Source of the DNA: an uncultured Duncaniella sp.
GTDB lineage: Bacteria; Bacteroidota; Bacteroidia; Bacteroidales; Muribaculaceae
Direction of reading: 5' to 3'
DNA: 64,000 nt
Assembly: GCA_910588795.1 (NCBI GenBank)
Contig: CAJURI010000002.1
Location: forward strand, 1-64,000
Shown here: piece after piece, positions 8,076 through 16,365 of the stretch
Layout: each line of letters starts with the position of its first letter
Position numbering within the stretch: position 1 is the stretch's first letter
Notes under the pieces: model-generated
What the model was told of the DNA's origin: nothing
What the model saw: only the letters and a program-made list of their open reading frames with translations
Database searches by the model: none
Made by a program: the position numbers and the translations under genes

Positions 8076-9185
8076 ATGTCATATCAGGAGCCATATAACC
8101 TTGACCGGACGGTCCGGCTTGTTATAAATTGTGTGATATTTATCGGCATAGTATGGCTGGTGAATGTGCTTAAGGGTGTGCTTCTTCCTTTCTGTGTGGG
8201 CTGCCTTATAGCTTATATGCTGGAACCGTTCGTCCAGTTCAACCGCGAGTTGCTCAGGCTCCGCGGGAGGGTCATAGCGACGCTTGTGACGCTGTTTGAG
8301 ATGACGTTTTTCTTCACGATGCTCTGTTATTTCATAGTCCCTATGATCATACATGAGTCCACGCAGATGGCATCCATGCTTAAGGCTTATGCCTCGACGG
8401 AACTTCACATACCGTTTGTCCCGGAATCGCTTCATTCGTTCCTGCGCAAATATCTTGATTTCGAGCTTATTGCCTCCAAACTGTCACGGGATGAATGGTC
8501 TCGCATGATAGAGGAGGGGCTGTCGGCGTCATGGTCGGTGATATCAGGCTCCATATCCATAATGATGAGCATATTCAGCTGGGCGATAGTGTTGCTGTAC
8601 ATAGTGTTCATCATGATAGACTATGAGCGTATATCGCGCGGATTCCGCCATATGGTGATGCCGAAATACCGTAAGCTTGTGTTCGGTGTGGCACGGGATG
8701 TGAAAGTGTCGATGAACCGTTATTTCCGAGGTCAGGCATTGGTGGCACTGATAGTAGGAGTGCTGTTCTCCATAGGCTTTCTTATAATAGGGCTGCCGAT
8801 GGCGATAGTGCTCGGAATGTTCATCGGGCTGTTGAACATGGTGCCGTATCTTCAGCTGATATCTCTTCTCCCGACTACGCTGATATGTCTGGTGTGCTCG
8901 GTCAGTGGCGACATAAGTTTCTGGACGTTGTTCTGGGAGTGCATGGCTGTGTATATAGTGGTGCAGGCCATACAGGATCTTGTGCTCACTCCGCGTATCA
9001 TAGGTAAGGCCATGAGCATGAATCCGGCCATCATATTTCTGTCGTTGTCGATATGGGGGACGCTCTTGGGGATGATCGGTCTGCTGATAGCTATTCCGCT
9101 CACGACACTTATTCTTGCTTATTATGATGAATATGTGATAAAGCATCATGAGGAAGATATGCGGGAGGAGGATCAAGTGTGTTAA
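8076..9185 (+). CDS. AI-2E family transporter (PerM-like permease)
   Basis: A 369-residue integral inner-membrane protein of the AI-2 exporter/PerM family. It has the standard order: two to three N-terminal helices (VRLVINCVIFIGIVWLVNVL onward), a long periplasmic stretch with amphipathic helices (about residues 95-155), then a C-terminal block of five helices including GQALVALIVGVLFSIGFLIIG and the conserved LVLTPRIIGKAMSMNPAIIFLSL segment in part. Family members are variously linked to quorum-signal export, Na+/H+ exchange or lipid transport, so function is not settled. It is monocistronic and followed by tRNA-Pro. Confidence 0.9.
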   Translation: MSYQEPYNLDRTVRLVINCVIFIGIVWLVNVLKGVLLPFCVGCLIAYMLEPFVQFNRELLRLRGRVIATLVTLFEMTFFFTMLCYFIVPMIIHESTQMASMLKAYASTELHIPFVPESLHSFLRKYLDFELIASKLSRDEWSRMIEEGLSASWSVISGSISIMMSIFSWAIVLLYIVFIMIDYERISRGFRHMVMPKYRKLVFGVARDVKVSMNRYFRGQALVALIVGVLFSIGFLIIGLPMAIVLGMFIGLLNMVPYLQLISLLPTTLICLVCSVSGDISFWTLFWECMAVYIVVQAIQDLVLTPRIIGKAMSMNPAIIFLSLSIWGTLLGMIGLLIAIPLTTLILAYYDEYVIKHHEEDMREEDQVC

Positions 9186-9210
9186 AATTATGTTAAAACA
9201 GGGTGGGATG

Positions 9211-9242
9211 TTTGGCGGCTATGAAAAAAGTCTCTACCTTTG
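9211..9242 (+). promoter_or_regulatory. Promoter of tRNA-Pro
   Basis: TTTG at 9211-9214 and TACCTTTG at 9235-9242, 20 nt apart, lie 27 nt before the tRNA 5' end. Confidence 0.75.
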
Positions 9243-9269
9243 CAACGCAAAACGAAAAAGAAGCCTAAT

Positions 9270-9343
9270 CGGGGTGTAGCTCAGTTGGTTAGAGTACGCG
9301 TCTGGGGGGCGTGAGGTCGCTAGTTCGAGTCTAGTCACCCCGA
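9270..9343 (+). tRNA. tRNA-Pro (GGG)
   Basis: A 74-nt cloverleaf: acceptor CGGGGTG/CACCCCG with discriminator A, D stem GCTC/GAGT, anticodon stem CGCGT/GCGTG around loop CTGGGGG (anticodon GGG at 9304-9306), and T arm GCTAG-TTCGAGT-CTAGT. The 3' CCA is not encoded, consistent with the cca gene in this window being needed. Confidence 0.95.
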
Positions 9344-9354
9344 CTGATTAGGAA

Positions 9355-9397
9355 AATTGCTTGAGATTGTTATTACGGTCTCAAGCAATTGTTTTTA
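9355..9397 (+). terminator. Terminator after tRNA-Pro
   Basis: A 12-bp perfect stem (AATTGCTTGAGA / TCTCAAGCAATT) is followed by GTTTTTAT, 12 nt after the tRNA. Confidence 0.85.
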
Positions 9398-9441
9398 TAT
9401 GGGTATAGTGTTTTCTGTTGTCGCAGTTTTGGTGGAAATAA

Positions 9442-9473
9442 TTTGTGATTTATTTGCGAAAAGTGTAACTTTG
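9442..9473 (+). promoter_or_regulatory. Promoter of the S1/P1 nuclease gene
   Basis: TTTG at 9442-9445 and TAACTTTG at 9466-9473, 20 nt apart, lie 27 nt before the ATG at 9501. Confidence 0.7.
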
Positions 9474-9500
9474 ATGCATGATACCGTAAGCTGATGCTTT

Positions 9501-10322
9501 ATGAAAACATATTTATTTAAAAGACTTCTTTCGAGTGCGATGTCTCTGTCCGTGGCAATATCGGCATTTGCATGGGGACAGAAAGGTCATGATGTGACCG
9601 CCTATATAGCTGAGCAACATTTCACACCGGCGACACTGGCCGCAGTGACGGACCTTCTTGACGGCATGAGCCCTGTGTATTGGGCCAATTGGCTTGACAA
9701 TGCGAGCCATACGCCTGAATATGCCTATTCCAAGACCTGGCATTACAAGAATGTGGATGCCGACAAGACCTATTGGACGCAGCCAGAGCAGCCCGGAGGT
9801 GACATAGTGCAGGCTCTGCGCATGAACATAGGCATACTATCGGATTCGACCAAGAGCCAGGATGAGCGTGGGCTTGCCCTGAAAATGGTGATCCATCTGA
9901 TGGGTGACCTTCATCAGCCTATGCACATGGGGCATGCCACTGACCGCGGTGGCAATGGCGTGAAGCTCCGTTATTTCGGGCGTGATGCCAATCTCCATGG
10001 CATATGGGACTCAAATCTCGTGGAGTCGGCCCACAAGTGGGGCTATACCGAGTGGCAGCAGCAGCTTGACAGGCTGCCCGAGGAGACTGAGGTTGTGACC
10101 GTCGGTGGCAATCTTGATGACTGGGCGCAGAAGACTGTGGCTATAAGCCGCCAGGTGTATGCCGCTATGCCTGCGGGCACAAATGTGAGCTACAACGAGG
10201 TTGCCGAGTGGGCTCCGGTTATAGAGGCTCAGTTGCTTATAGGCGGGCTGCGTCTTGCCCATGTGCTCAATTCCATATATGATCCAGCTTACCAGCATGC
10301 CAAGGATCCGTCGACATTCTGA
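9501..10322 (+). CDS. Secreted S1/P1-type zinc-dependent nuclease
   Basis: A 273-residue exported nuclease of the S1/P1 family, which cleaves single-stranded RNA and DNA to 5'-mononucleotides using three zinc ions. After the signal peptide (cleavage likely after SAFA) the mature protein starts WGQKGH, placing the Trp amino-terminus and first His as zinc ligands, as in the family. Further ligands are Asp in WLDNASH, His in TWHYKN, His and Asp in HLMGDLHQPMH, and His/Asp in LHGIWDSNLVE. It may be co-transcribed with the glycosyltransferase gene 32 nt downstream. The likely role is periplasmic or extracellular nucleic-acid scavenging. Confidence 0.95.
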   Translation: MKTYLFKRLLSSAMSLSVAISAFAWGQKGHDVTAYIAEQHFTPATLAAVTDLLDGMSPVYWANWLDNASHTPEYAYSKTWHYKNVDADKTYWTQPEQPGGDIVQALRMNIGILSDSTKSQDERGLALKMVIHLMGDLHQPMHMGHATDRGGNGVKLRYFGRDANLHGIWDSNLVESAHKWGYTEWQQQLDRLPEETEVVTVGGNLDDWAQKTVAISRQVYAAMPAGTNVSYNEVAEWAPVIEAQLLIGGLRLAHVLNSIYDPAYQHAKDPSTF

Positions 10323-10354
10323 GGCGGAGGCATGAAGCGATAATCCGGGGGCAT

Positions 10355-11377
10355 ATGCGACAGGCGCTTAGGAATGTGACAGTCATCATACCGGCCCACA
10401 ACCGTCCTGAACGGTTGCGGCGTCTGCTGGGCTACTATGAAGGGTGCGGTGTGAGGATACTGGTGCCTGATTCATCACAGAAAGCTTACGACGGGGATCT
10501 TATGTCGCCGGATGTGACTTATATCCATCGTCCGGGGCTGCATTTCCTGCTGAAGATAAAGGAGGTGCTTCCGCTTATAGCGACGGATTATGTGCTGTAT
10601 TGTGCCGACGATGATTTCATAGTGCCTGAGGCAATAGCCCGCATGGTGGAGTTTCTTGATGCCAATCCGGATTACAGTGTGGCGCAGGGGCATTATCTCA
10701 CATTCACACCGACAGATGGAGGGGTGGAGTTCTATCCGCGTTACATAAGGTATTTCGACAGCCGGATTGATGCTGATGACCCGGCCGGACGTCTGGTGCA
10801 GGACAAGTGCAAGTATGCTTCGCTTCTTTACGGAGTCACGCGTTCGGACCTTTTCCGCCGGATATACGGATATTGTTTCGACGGGCGCGGGGAGCTGCGT
10901 TTCAGGAATCTGTTTCTTGCCGAGGAGTTCTTCAATCATGCCATGCTTATTCAGGGCAAGTATGCCACCATACCGTGTTTCTATAGCGCGAGGGAGCGTA
11001 TAAAAGGGTCGGCGACAGAGACAGTCGTGCCGATATCCGAGATAAGGAGCTCGGAAGAGTACCGGTGGGAATATGACGGTTACATAGAAGCCCTCTCCAT
11101 GATGCTGTCAGACGCGTCAGGCGTGGAGATGCACGAGGCGGAACGGCTGATGCGCAAGGTGTGCGCCGCTCCAAAGGACAGCGCGAAGGTGTCGCTGAAG
11201 AGGCGTGTCGTCATGTTCCTTATGCGTCACCGGTCATTGCGGAGGGCCTCGGATATCGCTGACCGGAGATATAACCGGAAAGGACTCAAGGCTGTGAGGG
11301 GCATGGAGAGCTATCCGTGTGAATTCTCGACACCTGAAAAAGAGACCATAATAAGATTCATTAAAGAGTATTCGTAA
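10355..11377 (+). CDS. Glycosyltransferase, GT-A fold (TIGR00180-like)
   Basis: A 340-residue cytoplasmic glycosyltransferase. The N-terminus is a GT-A nucleotide-sugar site: NVTVIIPAHNRPERLRRLL at residues 7-25, and the metal-binding acidic motif CADDDFIVPEAI near residue 86. The C-terminal third is basic with no transmembrane helix, so the enzyme is soluble or peripheral. TIGR00180 assignment is from memory of the motif layout. It has no polysaccharide or O-antigen cluster around it; its only close neighbour is the S1/P1 nuclease, so the acceptor is unknown. Confidence 0.8.
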   Translation: MRQALRNVTVIIPAHNRPERLRRLLGYYEGCGVRILVPDSSQKAYDGDLMSPDVTYIHRPGLHFLLKIKEVLPLIATDYVLYCADDDFIVPEAIARMVEFLDANPDYSVAQGHYLTFTPTDGGVEFYPRYIRYFDSRIDADDPAGRLVQDKCKYASLLYGVTRSDLFRRIYGYCFDGRGELRFRNLFLAEEFFNHAMLIQGKYATIPCFYSARERIKGSATETVVPISEIRSSEEYRWEYDGYIEALSMMLSDASGVEMHEAERLMRKVCAAPKDSAKVSLKRRVVMFLMRHRSLRRASDIADRRYNRKGLKAVRGMESYPCEFSTPEKETIIRFIKEYS

Positions 11378-11411
11378 TCAATTATAAATCACATTTTAAA
11401 CACTTAACGAC

Positions 11412-11732
11412 ATGAACATCACATTCGGAGAGGCAATCTCCATGTTCTACAAGAAATGGAACGATTTTGACGGACGTTCCACACGTGCCGAGTATTGGTA
11501 TCCTGTACTTTACATGTTTGTTGCAGGAGTGATTCTTGGAGCCATCAACGAGTGGCTCGGATCATTGTTCTCGCTGATCAACCTTGTGCCTGCTATCGCT
11601 GTAGGTATCCGCCGTATGCACGATATAGGTAAGAGCGGATGGTGGATGCTTATCAATCTTATTCCGATTATTGGCGGCATCTGGTTCATAATCCTTGCCG
11701 CTACTCCTACAAAGGAAGAGAAGTTTGCATAA
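11412..11732 (+). CDS. DUF805 small membrane protein
   Basis: A 106-residue DUF805 (YhaH-like) inner-membrane protein. Diagnostic text is FDGRSTRAEYWYPVLY at residues 19-34 and AVGIRRMHDIGKSGWWMLI near 62-80, with three hydrophobic helices and a short charged tail (TPTKEEKFA). Function is unknown in any organism to my knowledge. It has its own terminator 50 nt downstream and no clear promoter of its own, so transcription may read in from the glycosyltransferase gene 34 nt upstream. Confidence 0.92.
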   Translation: MNITFGEAISMFYKKWNDFDGRSTRAEYWYPVLYMFVAGVILGAINEWLGSLFSLINLVPAIAVGIRRMHDIGKSGWWMLINLIPIIGGIWFIILAATPTKEEKFA

Positions 11733-11782
11733 GAGGTTGTTTAAAAACAAATAAGTACTGAAGCGATTTTGTAGTTTTTAAC

Positions 11783-11811
11783 AAAAGGTCCCCAAATATG
11801 GGGACTTTTTG
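11783..11811 (+). terminator. Terminator after the DUF805 gene
   Basis: Stem AAAGGTCCCC / GGGGACTTTT with one G-T pair and a 6-nt loop, followed by T residues. Confidence 0.8.
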
Positions 11812-11842
11812 TTGTATGGGGCTGAAAAAATACGTAAATTTG
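11812..11842 (+). promoter_or_regulatory. Promoter of lysS
   Basis: TTG at 11812-11814 and TAAATTTG at 11835-11842, 20 nt apart. The ATG is 60 nt downstream at 11903. Confidence 0.65.
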
Positions 11843-11902
11843 CAGATATTATTTGCATAAAATCATCAATCATAAGTACTAAAAAGATACATTAAGGTAT
11901 AT

Positions 11903-13459
11903 ATGAACGCACCACAGCTCAGTGAACAGGAATCCATCCGTCGCGCAAGCCTCGATGAGATGCGCCGCCGCGGAATAGAGCCTTATCCCGCAGCCGAATA
12001 TCCGGTGTCGGGATACTCGGAAGAGATAAAAGAGAACTTTAAGGATGACGCGCCACGCCGTGAGGTAGCAGTGGCCGGACGAGTGATGGGCCGCCGCATA
12101 ATGGGCAAGGCCTCATTCATGGAACTTCAGGACTCGAAAGGACGTATACAGGTTTATGTAAACCGTGACGAGATATGCCCGGGGGAGGATAAGGATCTCT
12201 ATAACGTAGTGTTCAAGAAGCTACTGGACATAGGTGACTTTGTCGGGATCAAGGGATATGTGTTCCGTACGAAGACCGGTGAGATATCGGTGCATGCGCT
12301 TGAGCTGACAGTGCTTGGAAAGTCGCTGCGCCCGCTGCCGGTCGTTAAGGTCAAGGACGGAGTGGTGTATGATTCTTTTGACGATCCGGAGCTCCGCTAC
12401 CGCCGCCGTTATGTGGATCTTGTGGTGAACGAGGGTGTAAAGGATATATTCATAAAGCGTACCAAGGTGTACAACTCCATGCGTGAGTATTTCAACAATG
12501 CCGGCTACATGGAGGTGGAGACACCTATCCTCCAGTCAATCCCCGGAGGAGCCGCCGCCCGTCCGTTTATCACTCATCACAATGCTCTTGACATACCTTT
12601 GTATCTGCGTATCGCAGATGAGCTCTATCTGAAGCGTCTGATCGTAGGCGGTTTCGAGGGAGTGTATGAGTTCTCCAAGAATTTCCGCAACGAAGGTATG
12701 GACCGCACCCACAATCCGGAGTTTACCTGCATGGAGATATATGTCTCCTACAAAGATTATAACTGGATGATGGATTTTACTGAAAAGATGCTTGAGAAGA
12801 TATGTCTTGATGTGAACGGCACCACAGAGGTTAAGGTGGGTGATAATGTGATCAGCTTCAAGGCTCCTTATCCTCGTGTCACTATGGCGCAGGCCATCAA
12901 GGATTTCACAGGTGTCGATATCACCGGTATGGATGAGGATGCGCTCCGCCGCACGGCCAAGGATCTCGGCATAGAGGTGGATGAGTCGATGGGCAAGGGT
13001 AAGCTCATAGACGAGATATTCGGAGAGAAATGCGAGGGCAATTACATACAGCCGACATTCATAATAGATTATCCCATAGAGATGTCGCCTCTGACCAAAC
13101 GTCACCGCGACAATCCGGAACTTACGGAGCGATTCGAACTTATGGTCAACGGCAAGGAGCTTGCCAATGCATACTCCGAGCTTAATGACCCGATAGATCA
13201 GTATGAGAGATTTGTCGAGCAGATGCGCCTTGCCGAGAAGGGTGACGATGAGGCGATGATAATAGACAAGGATTTTATCCGTGCGCTTGAATACGGCATG
13301 CCTCCGACATCGGGCATGGGGATCGGCATGGACCGTCTGGTAATGCTTATGACCGGACAGACCACCATACAGGAGGTGCTGTTCTTCCCGCAGATGCGTC
13401 CTGAGAAGAAGGCCCAGCAGCAGTCAGCAGAGTCTACAGAGGCCGCTGAGGCAGAGTGA
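11903..13459 (+). CDS. lysS: Lysyl-tRNA synthetase, class II
   Basis: Charges tRNA-Lys with lysine. The 518-residue protein has the class IIb layout: N-terminal OB-fold anticodon-binding domain (about 55-165, including VAGRVMGRRIMGKASFMELQ), then the catalytic core with motif 2 (FRNEGMDRTHNPEFTCMEIY, about 264-283) and motif 3 (GMGIGMDRLVMLM, about 471-483). The last 20 residues are a Gln/Ser/Glu-rich tail with no clear function. The stop overlaps a GTG that could start gpsA, and gpsA probably begins 23 nt later, so the two are likely co-transcribed. Confidence 0.98.
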   Translation: MNAPQLSEQESIRRASLDEMRRRGIEPYPAAEYPVSGYSEEIKENFKDDAPRREVAVAGRVMGRRIMGKASFMELQDSKGRIQVYVNRDEICPGEDKDLYNVVFKKLLDIGDFVGIKGYVFRTKTGEISVHALELTVLGKSLRPLPVVKVKDGVVYDSFDDPELRYRRRYVDLVVNEGVKDIFIKRTKVYNSMREYFNNAGYMEVETPILQSIPGGAAARPFITHHNALDIPLYLRIADELYLKRLIVGGFEGVYEFSKNFRNEGMDRTHNPEFTCMEIYVSYKDYNWMMDFTEKMLEKICLDVNGTTEVKVGDNVISFKAPYPRVTMAQAIKDFTGVDITGMDEDALRRTAKDLGIEVDESMGKGKLIDEIFGEKCEGNYIQPTFIIDYPIEMSPLTKRHRDNPELTERFELMVNGKELANAYSELNDPIDQYERFVEQMRLAEKGDDEAMIIDKDFIRALEYGMPPTSGMGIGMDRLVMLMTGQTTIQEVLFFPQMRPEKKAQQQSAESTEAAEAE

Positions 13460-13482
13460 GAGATATCCATATCGACAGAGTG

Positions 13483-14475
13483 ATGAGTTTCGACAAAATA
13501 GCAGTGATGGGGGGCGGGAGCTGGGCTACAGCTCTTGCCAAGCTCCTGTTGCGTAATTGCGACTCCATATTATGGTATATGCGCCGTGACGACCGAATAG
13601 AGGACTTCAAGCGCATAGGGCATAATCCGGCTTACCTGACGGATGTGGAGTTTGATGTGAGGCGCATAGAGTTTTCAAGTGACATAAACCAGGTGTGCAC
13701 TCAGGCTGACGCGCTGCTTCTTGTGATGCCTTCACCGTACTTCAAGACTCATGTCAACCGTATAAGTGTCGACATATCAGGAAAAACAGTGATCTCTGCG
13801 GTCAAGGGTATCGTGCCCGGAGATAATGAGATCGTGTCGGACTACATGTCCAATCGGTTTGGCGTGAATCCTGAGAAAGTGCTTGTGATCGGAGGCCCCT
13901 GTCATGCCGAGGAGGTGGCACTTGACCGTCCGAGTTTTCTGACGGTGGGTTGCCATGATATCTCGCTTGCCGATGAGTTCGGAGGCTGTCTCAGGTCACC
14001 GTCGACCCGTACCATCACTTCGAGCGATGTTGAGGGTATAGAGTATGCGGCGGTTCTCAAGAATGTCTATTCCATAGCTGCCGGCATAGTGCATGGCATG
14101 AAGGGTGGCGATAATTTCCTTGCGATGCTTGTGAGCAATGCTGTCAAGGAGATGGAGCGTTTCATCGATGAGGTGTGCCCCCGTCCGCGCTGCATATGTG
14201 ACTCGGTGTATCTCGGTGATCTTCTTGTGACGGCTTACTCCCGTTTTTCCCGCAACCATAATTTCGGTTCCATAATAGGGAAGGGCTATTCGGTTTCGAC
14301 GGCACGAATGGAGATGGAGCAGACGGCGGAAGGTTATTACGGAACGAAGTGTATAAAGGAAATCAACAAGAAATACTGCATAGAGATGCCCATACTTGAC
14401 GCCATGTATGATATCCTGTACCGGCATGCCAATGCCGAGAGGGCTATACGGGCGTTGGGGAAATGGTTTGTATAA
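13483..14475 (+). CDS. gpsA: Glycerol-3-phosphate dehydrogenase [NAD(P)+]
   Basis: Reduces dihydroxyacetone phosphate to sn-glycerol-3-phosphate for phospholipid synthesis, in the cytoplasm. The 330-residue protein starts MSFDKIAVMGGGSWATALAK, with the Rossmann GxGxxA-type loop in its normal place. The catalytic lysine region is EGIEYAAVLKNVYSIAAGI (about 185-203), and the substrate-binding end is SRFSRNHNFG (about 252). I prefer the ATG at 13483 because it gives the usual short lead before the first strand. A GTG at 13456, overlapping the lysS stop, would add nine residues. Confidence 0.96.
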   Translation: MSFDKIAVMGGGSWATALAKLLLRNCDSILWYMRRDDRIEDFKRIGHNPAYLTDVEFDVRRIEFSSDINQVCTQADALLLVMPSPYFKTHVNRISVDISGKTVISAVKGIVPGDNEIVSDYMSNRFGVNPEKVLVIGGPCHAEEVALDRPSFLTVGCHDISLADEFGGCLRSPSTRTITSSDVEGIEYAAVLKNVYSIAAGIVHGMKGGDNFLAMLVSNAVKEMERFIDEVCPRPRCICDSVYLGDLLVTAYSRFSRNHNFGSIIGKGYSVSTARMEMEQTAEGYYGTKCIKEINKKYCIEMPILDAMYDILYRHANAERAIRALGKWFV

Positions 14476-14531
14476 ATGTGATTCCGAAGAAATAAAAAGA
14501 CATTACAATCATAATTAAATACTAAAATAGC

Positions 14532-15875
14532 ATGAAAACAATCAATGTCGACATTAAGGATGTCCTCTCGACAGTCAGCCGTGAAGATATCAACCGTCTC
14601 GAAGGTCAGGGAAGTGAAGCTCTTGACAAGGTGCTCAACGGCACAGGTGCCGGTAATGATTTTCTCGGCTGGGTCAATCTGCCCACAGAAACCACCGAGG
14701 CACTTCTTGACGACATCATCGCTTGTGCCGACCAGCTCCGTGCGACCTGCGATACGGTGGTTGCAATCGGCATAGGTGGCAGCTACCTTGGAGCAAAGGC
14801 AGTGATAGAGGCTCTTAATGACAGTTTTGCCGCATATCGTCCCGGTGTGCAGGGTGAGCCCAAGGTGCTTTTTGCCGGTCAGAATATCGGCGAGGATTAT
14901 CTCTATGAGCTTCAGGACTATCTCCGTGACAAGCGTTTCGGCATCATAGTCATCTCCAAGAGCGGCACAACCACTGAGCCAGCCATAGCATTCCGTCTGC
15001 TCAAGGAGCAGCTTGAGAGCCAGCTCGGAGTCGATGAGGCGCGCAAGCGTATCGTAGCCATCACCGATGCACAGCGCGGCGCGCTCCGCAGTCTTGCCAC
15101 CGAGGAGGGCTACAAGACTTTTGTCATCGCTGACAATGTGGGCGGACGATTCTCGGTGCTTACCCCTGTAGGTCTTCTTCCTATAGCTGTTGCCGGATAT
15201 GACATACGTGCTCTTATCGATGGAGCAGCCGAGATGGAGAAGGCGACTTCCGAGGCTAATGACCAGAATCCTTCATTCCTTTATGCATGCACCCGCAATG
15301 CCCTCTACAACGCCGGCAAGAAGACCGAGATCCTTGTGAACTATAATCCCAAACTCCATTATTTCGGAGAGTGGTGGAAGCAGCTCTACGGTGAGAGCGA
15401 AGGTAAGGACCATAAGGGTATATTCCCTGCAGCGGTCGACAATTCCACGGACCTGCATTCAATGGGACAGTGGATTCAGGATGGCGAGCGCACTATCTTC
15501 GAGACTGTCATAACAGTGGAGGAGCAGAAGTATGAAAAGCTTATCCCTTCGGATGAGGCCAATCTTGACGGTCTCAACTATATCGCCGGCAAGCATATCG
15601 ATGAGGTGAACAAGATGGCAGAACTCGGCACGCGCATAGCCCATGTGGACGGCGGAGTGCCCAATATCCTCATATCTCTCCCCGCGCTTCGCGAGAAATA
15701 TCTCGGCCAGCTCATATATTTCTTTGAGAAGGCTTGTGGCATAAGCGGTTATATCCTTGGAGTGAATCCGTTCAACCAGCCCGGCGTAGAGGCCTATAAG
15801 CGCAACATGTTCGCTCTTCTCGCCAAACCCGGCTATGAGAAGGAGACCGAGGCCATTCAGGCACGTCTGAAATAA
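14532..15875 (+). CDS. pgi: Glucose-6-phosphate isomerase
   Basis: Interconverts glucose-6-phosphate and fructose-6-phosphate. The product is 447 residues, the length of the short bacterial PGI class. Signature parts: FLGWVNLP near 44, GIGGSYLGAKAVIEAL near 80-95, the phosphate-binding ISKSGTTTEP near 143, NVGGRFSVLTPVG near 202-214, and VNPFNQPGVEAYK near 415, which carries the C-terminal catalytic region. It follows gpsA by 56 nt and ends before a strong hairpin, so lysS-gpsA-pgi may form one transcript. Confidence 0.98.
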   Translation: MKTINVDIKDVLSTVSREDINRLEGQGSEALDKVLNGTGAGNDFLGWVNLPTETTEALLDDIIACADQLRATCDTVVAIGIGGSYLGAKAVIEALNDSFAAYRPGVQGEPKVLFAGQNIGEDYLYELQDYLRDKRFGIIVISKSGTTTEPAIAFRLLKEQLESQLGVDEARKRIVAITDAQRGALRSLATEEGYKTFVIADNVGGRFSVLTPVGLLPIAVAGYDIRALIDGAAEMEKATSEANDQNPSFLYACTRNALYNAGKKTEILVNYNPKLHYFGEWWKQLYGESEGKDHKGIFPAAVDNSTDLHSMGQWIQDGERTIFETVITVEEQKYEKLIPSDEANLDGLNYIAGKHIDEVNKMAELGTRIAHVDGGVPNILISLPALREKYLGQLIYFFEKACGISGYILGVNPFNQPGVEAYKRNMFALLAKPGYEKETEAIQARLK

Positions 15876-15919
15876 TATGACATGTAGCCGCCTTTATGTC
15901 AGGGCGGTGTAAGATAGAG

Positions 15920-15962
15920 ACAAGTCCCGGCGATGGTGTCAAAGCCATGCCGGGACTTGTTG
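15920..15962 (+). terminator. Terminator after pgi
   Basis: A long stem ACAAGTCCCGGC / GCCGGGACTTGT whose loop can extend through ATGG/CCAT. The T-tract is weak (TGTGTTGTG), so efficiency may be moderate. It lies between the convergent pgi and DUF486 genes. Confidence 0.7.
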
Positions 15963-15990
15963 TGTTGTGACCGGTGTTGGGGTCTCAGCC

Positions 15991-16365
15991 TCAGTTCTCC
16001 ATGAATACGAAATATACTGCGAGTATGAGCAGACAGAATGCGAGGAAGTGATTCCAGTGAAGGGCTTCACCCCGGAAAAACAGGAATGTGAAAACCGTGA
16101 ATATCATCAGTGATATCACTTCCTGTATCACTTTGAGCTGGAGCAGGGAGAATGCTCCGCCGTTTCCGTGAAATCCGTAGCGGTTTGCGGGGACCATAAA
16201 GCAGTATTCAAGCAGTGCTATGCCCCATGACATGAGTATCACTACTATGAGTGGCGTGGCAGATGTGATGACTTTCATCTGCTGCAGTTTAAGTTGCCCG
16301 TACCAGGCAAATGTCATGAAAATATTGGACAACACAAGGAGTCCAACCGTAAGCCATCCGTTCAT
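15991..16365 (-). CDS. DMT-family protein DUF486
   Basis: A 124-residue integral membrane protein with four predicted helices, the size of half a drug/metabolite transporter. The conserved DUF486 text is MTFAWYGQLKL at residues 17-27, a SWGIALLEYCFMVPANRYG segment near 46-65, and LQLKVIQEVISL near 75. No substrate is known for the family. Its ATG overlaps the 5'-nucleotidase stop by 4 nt (ATGA), so it is the translationally coupled last gene of the seven-gene operon starting at 22381. Confidence 0.9.
   Translation of the reverse strand: MNGWLTVGLLVLSNIFMTFAWYGQLKLQQMKVITSATPLIVVILMSWGIALLEYCFMVPANRYGFHGNGGAFSLLQLKVIQEVISLMIFTVFTFLFFRGEALHWNHFLAFCLLILAVYFVFMEN

Noticed and set aside
8544..9176. 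210-codon His/Tyr-rich antisense frame opposite the AI-2E permease
   Set aside because: Composition is the reverse complement of hydrophobic codons; no domain, and the sense gene is intact.
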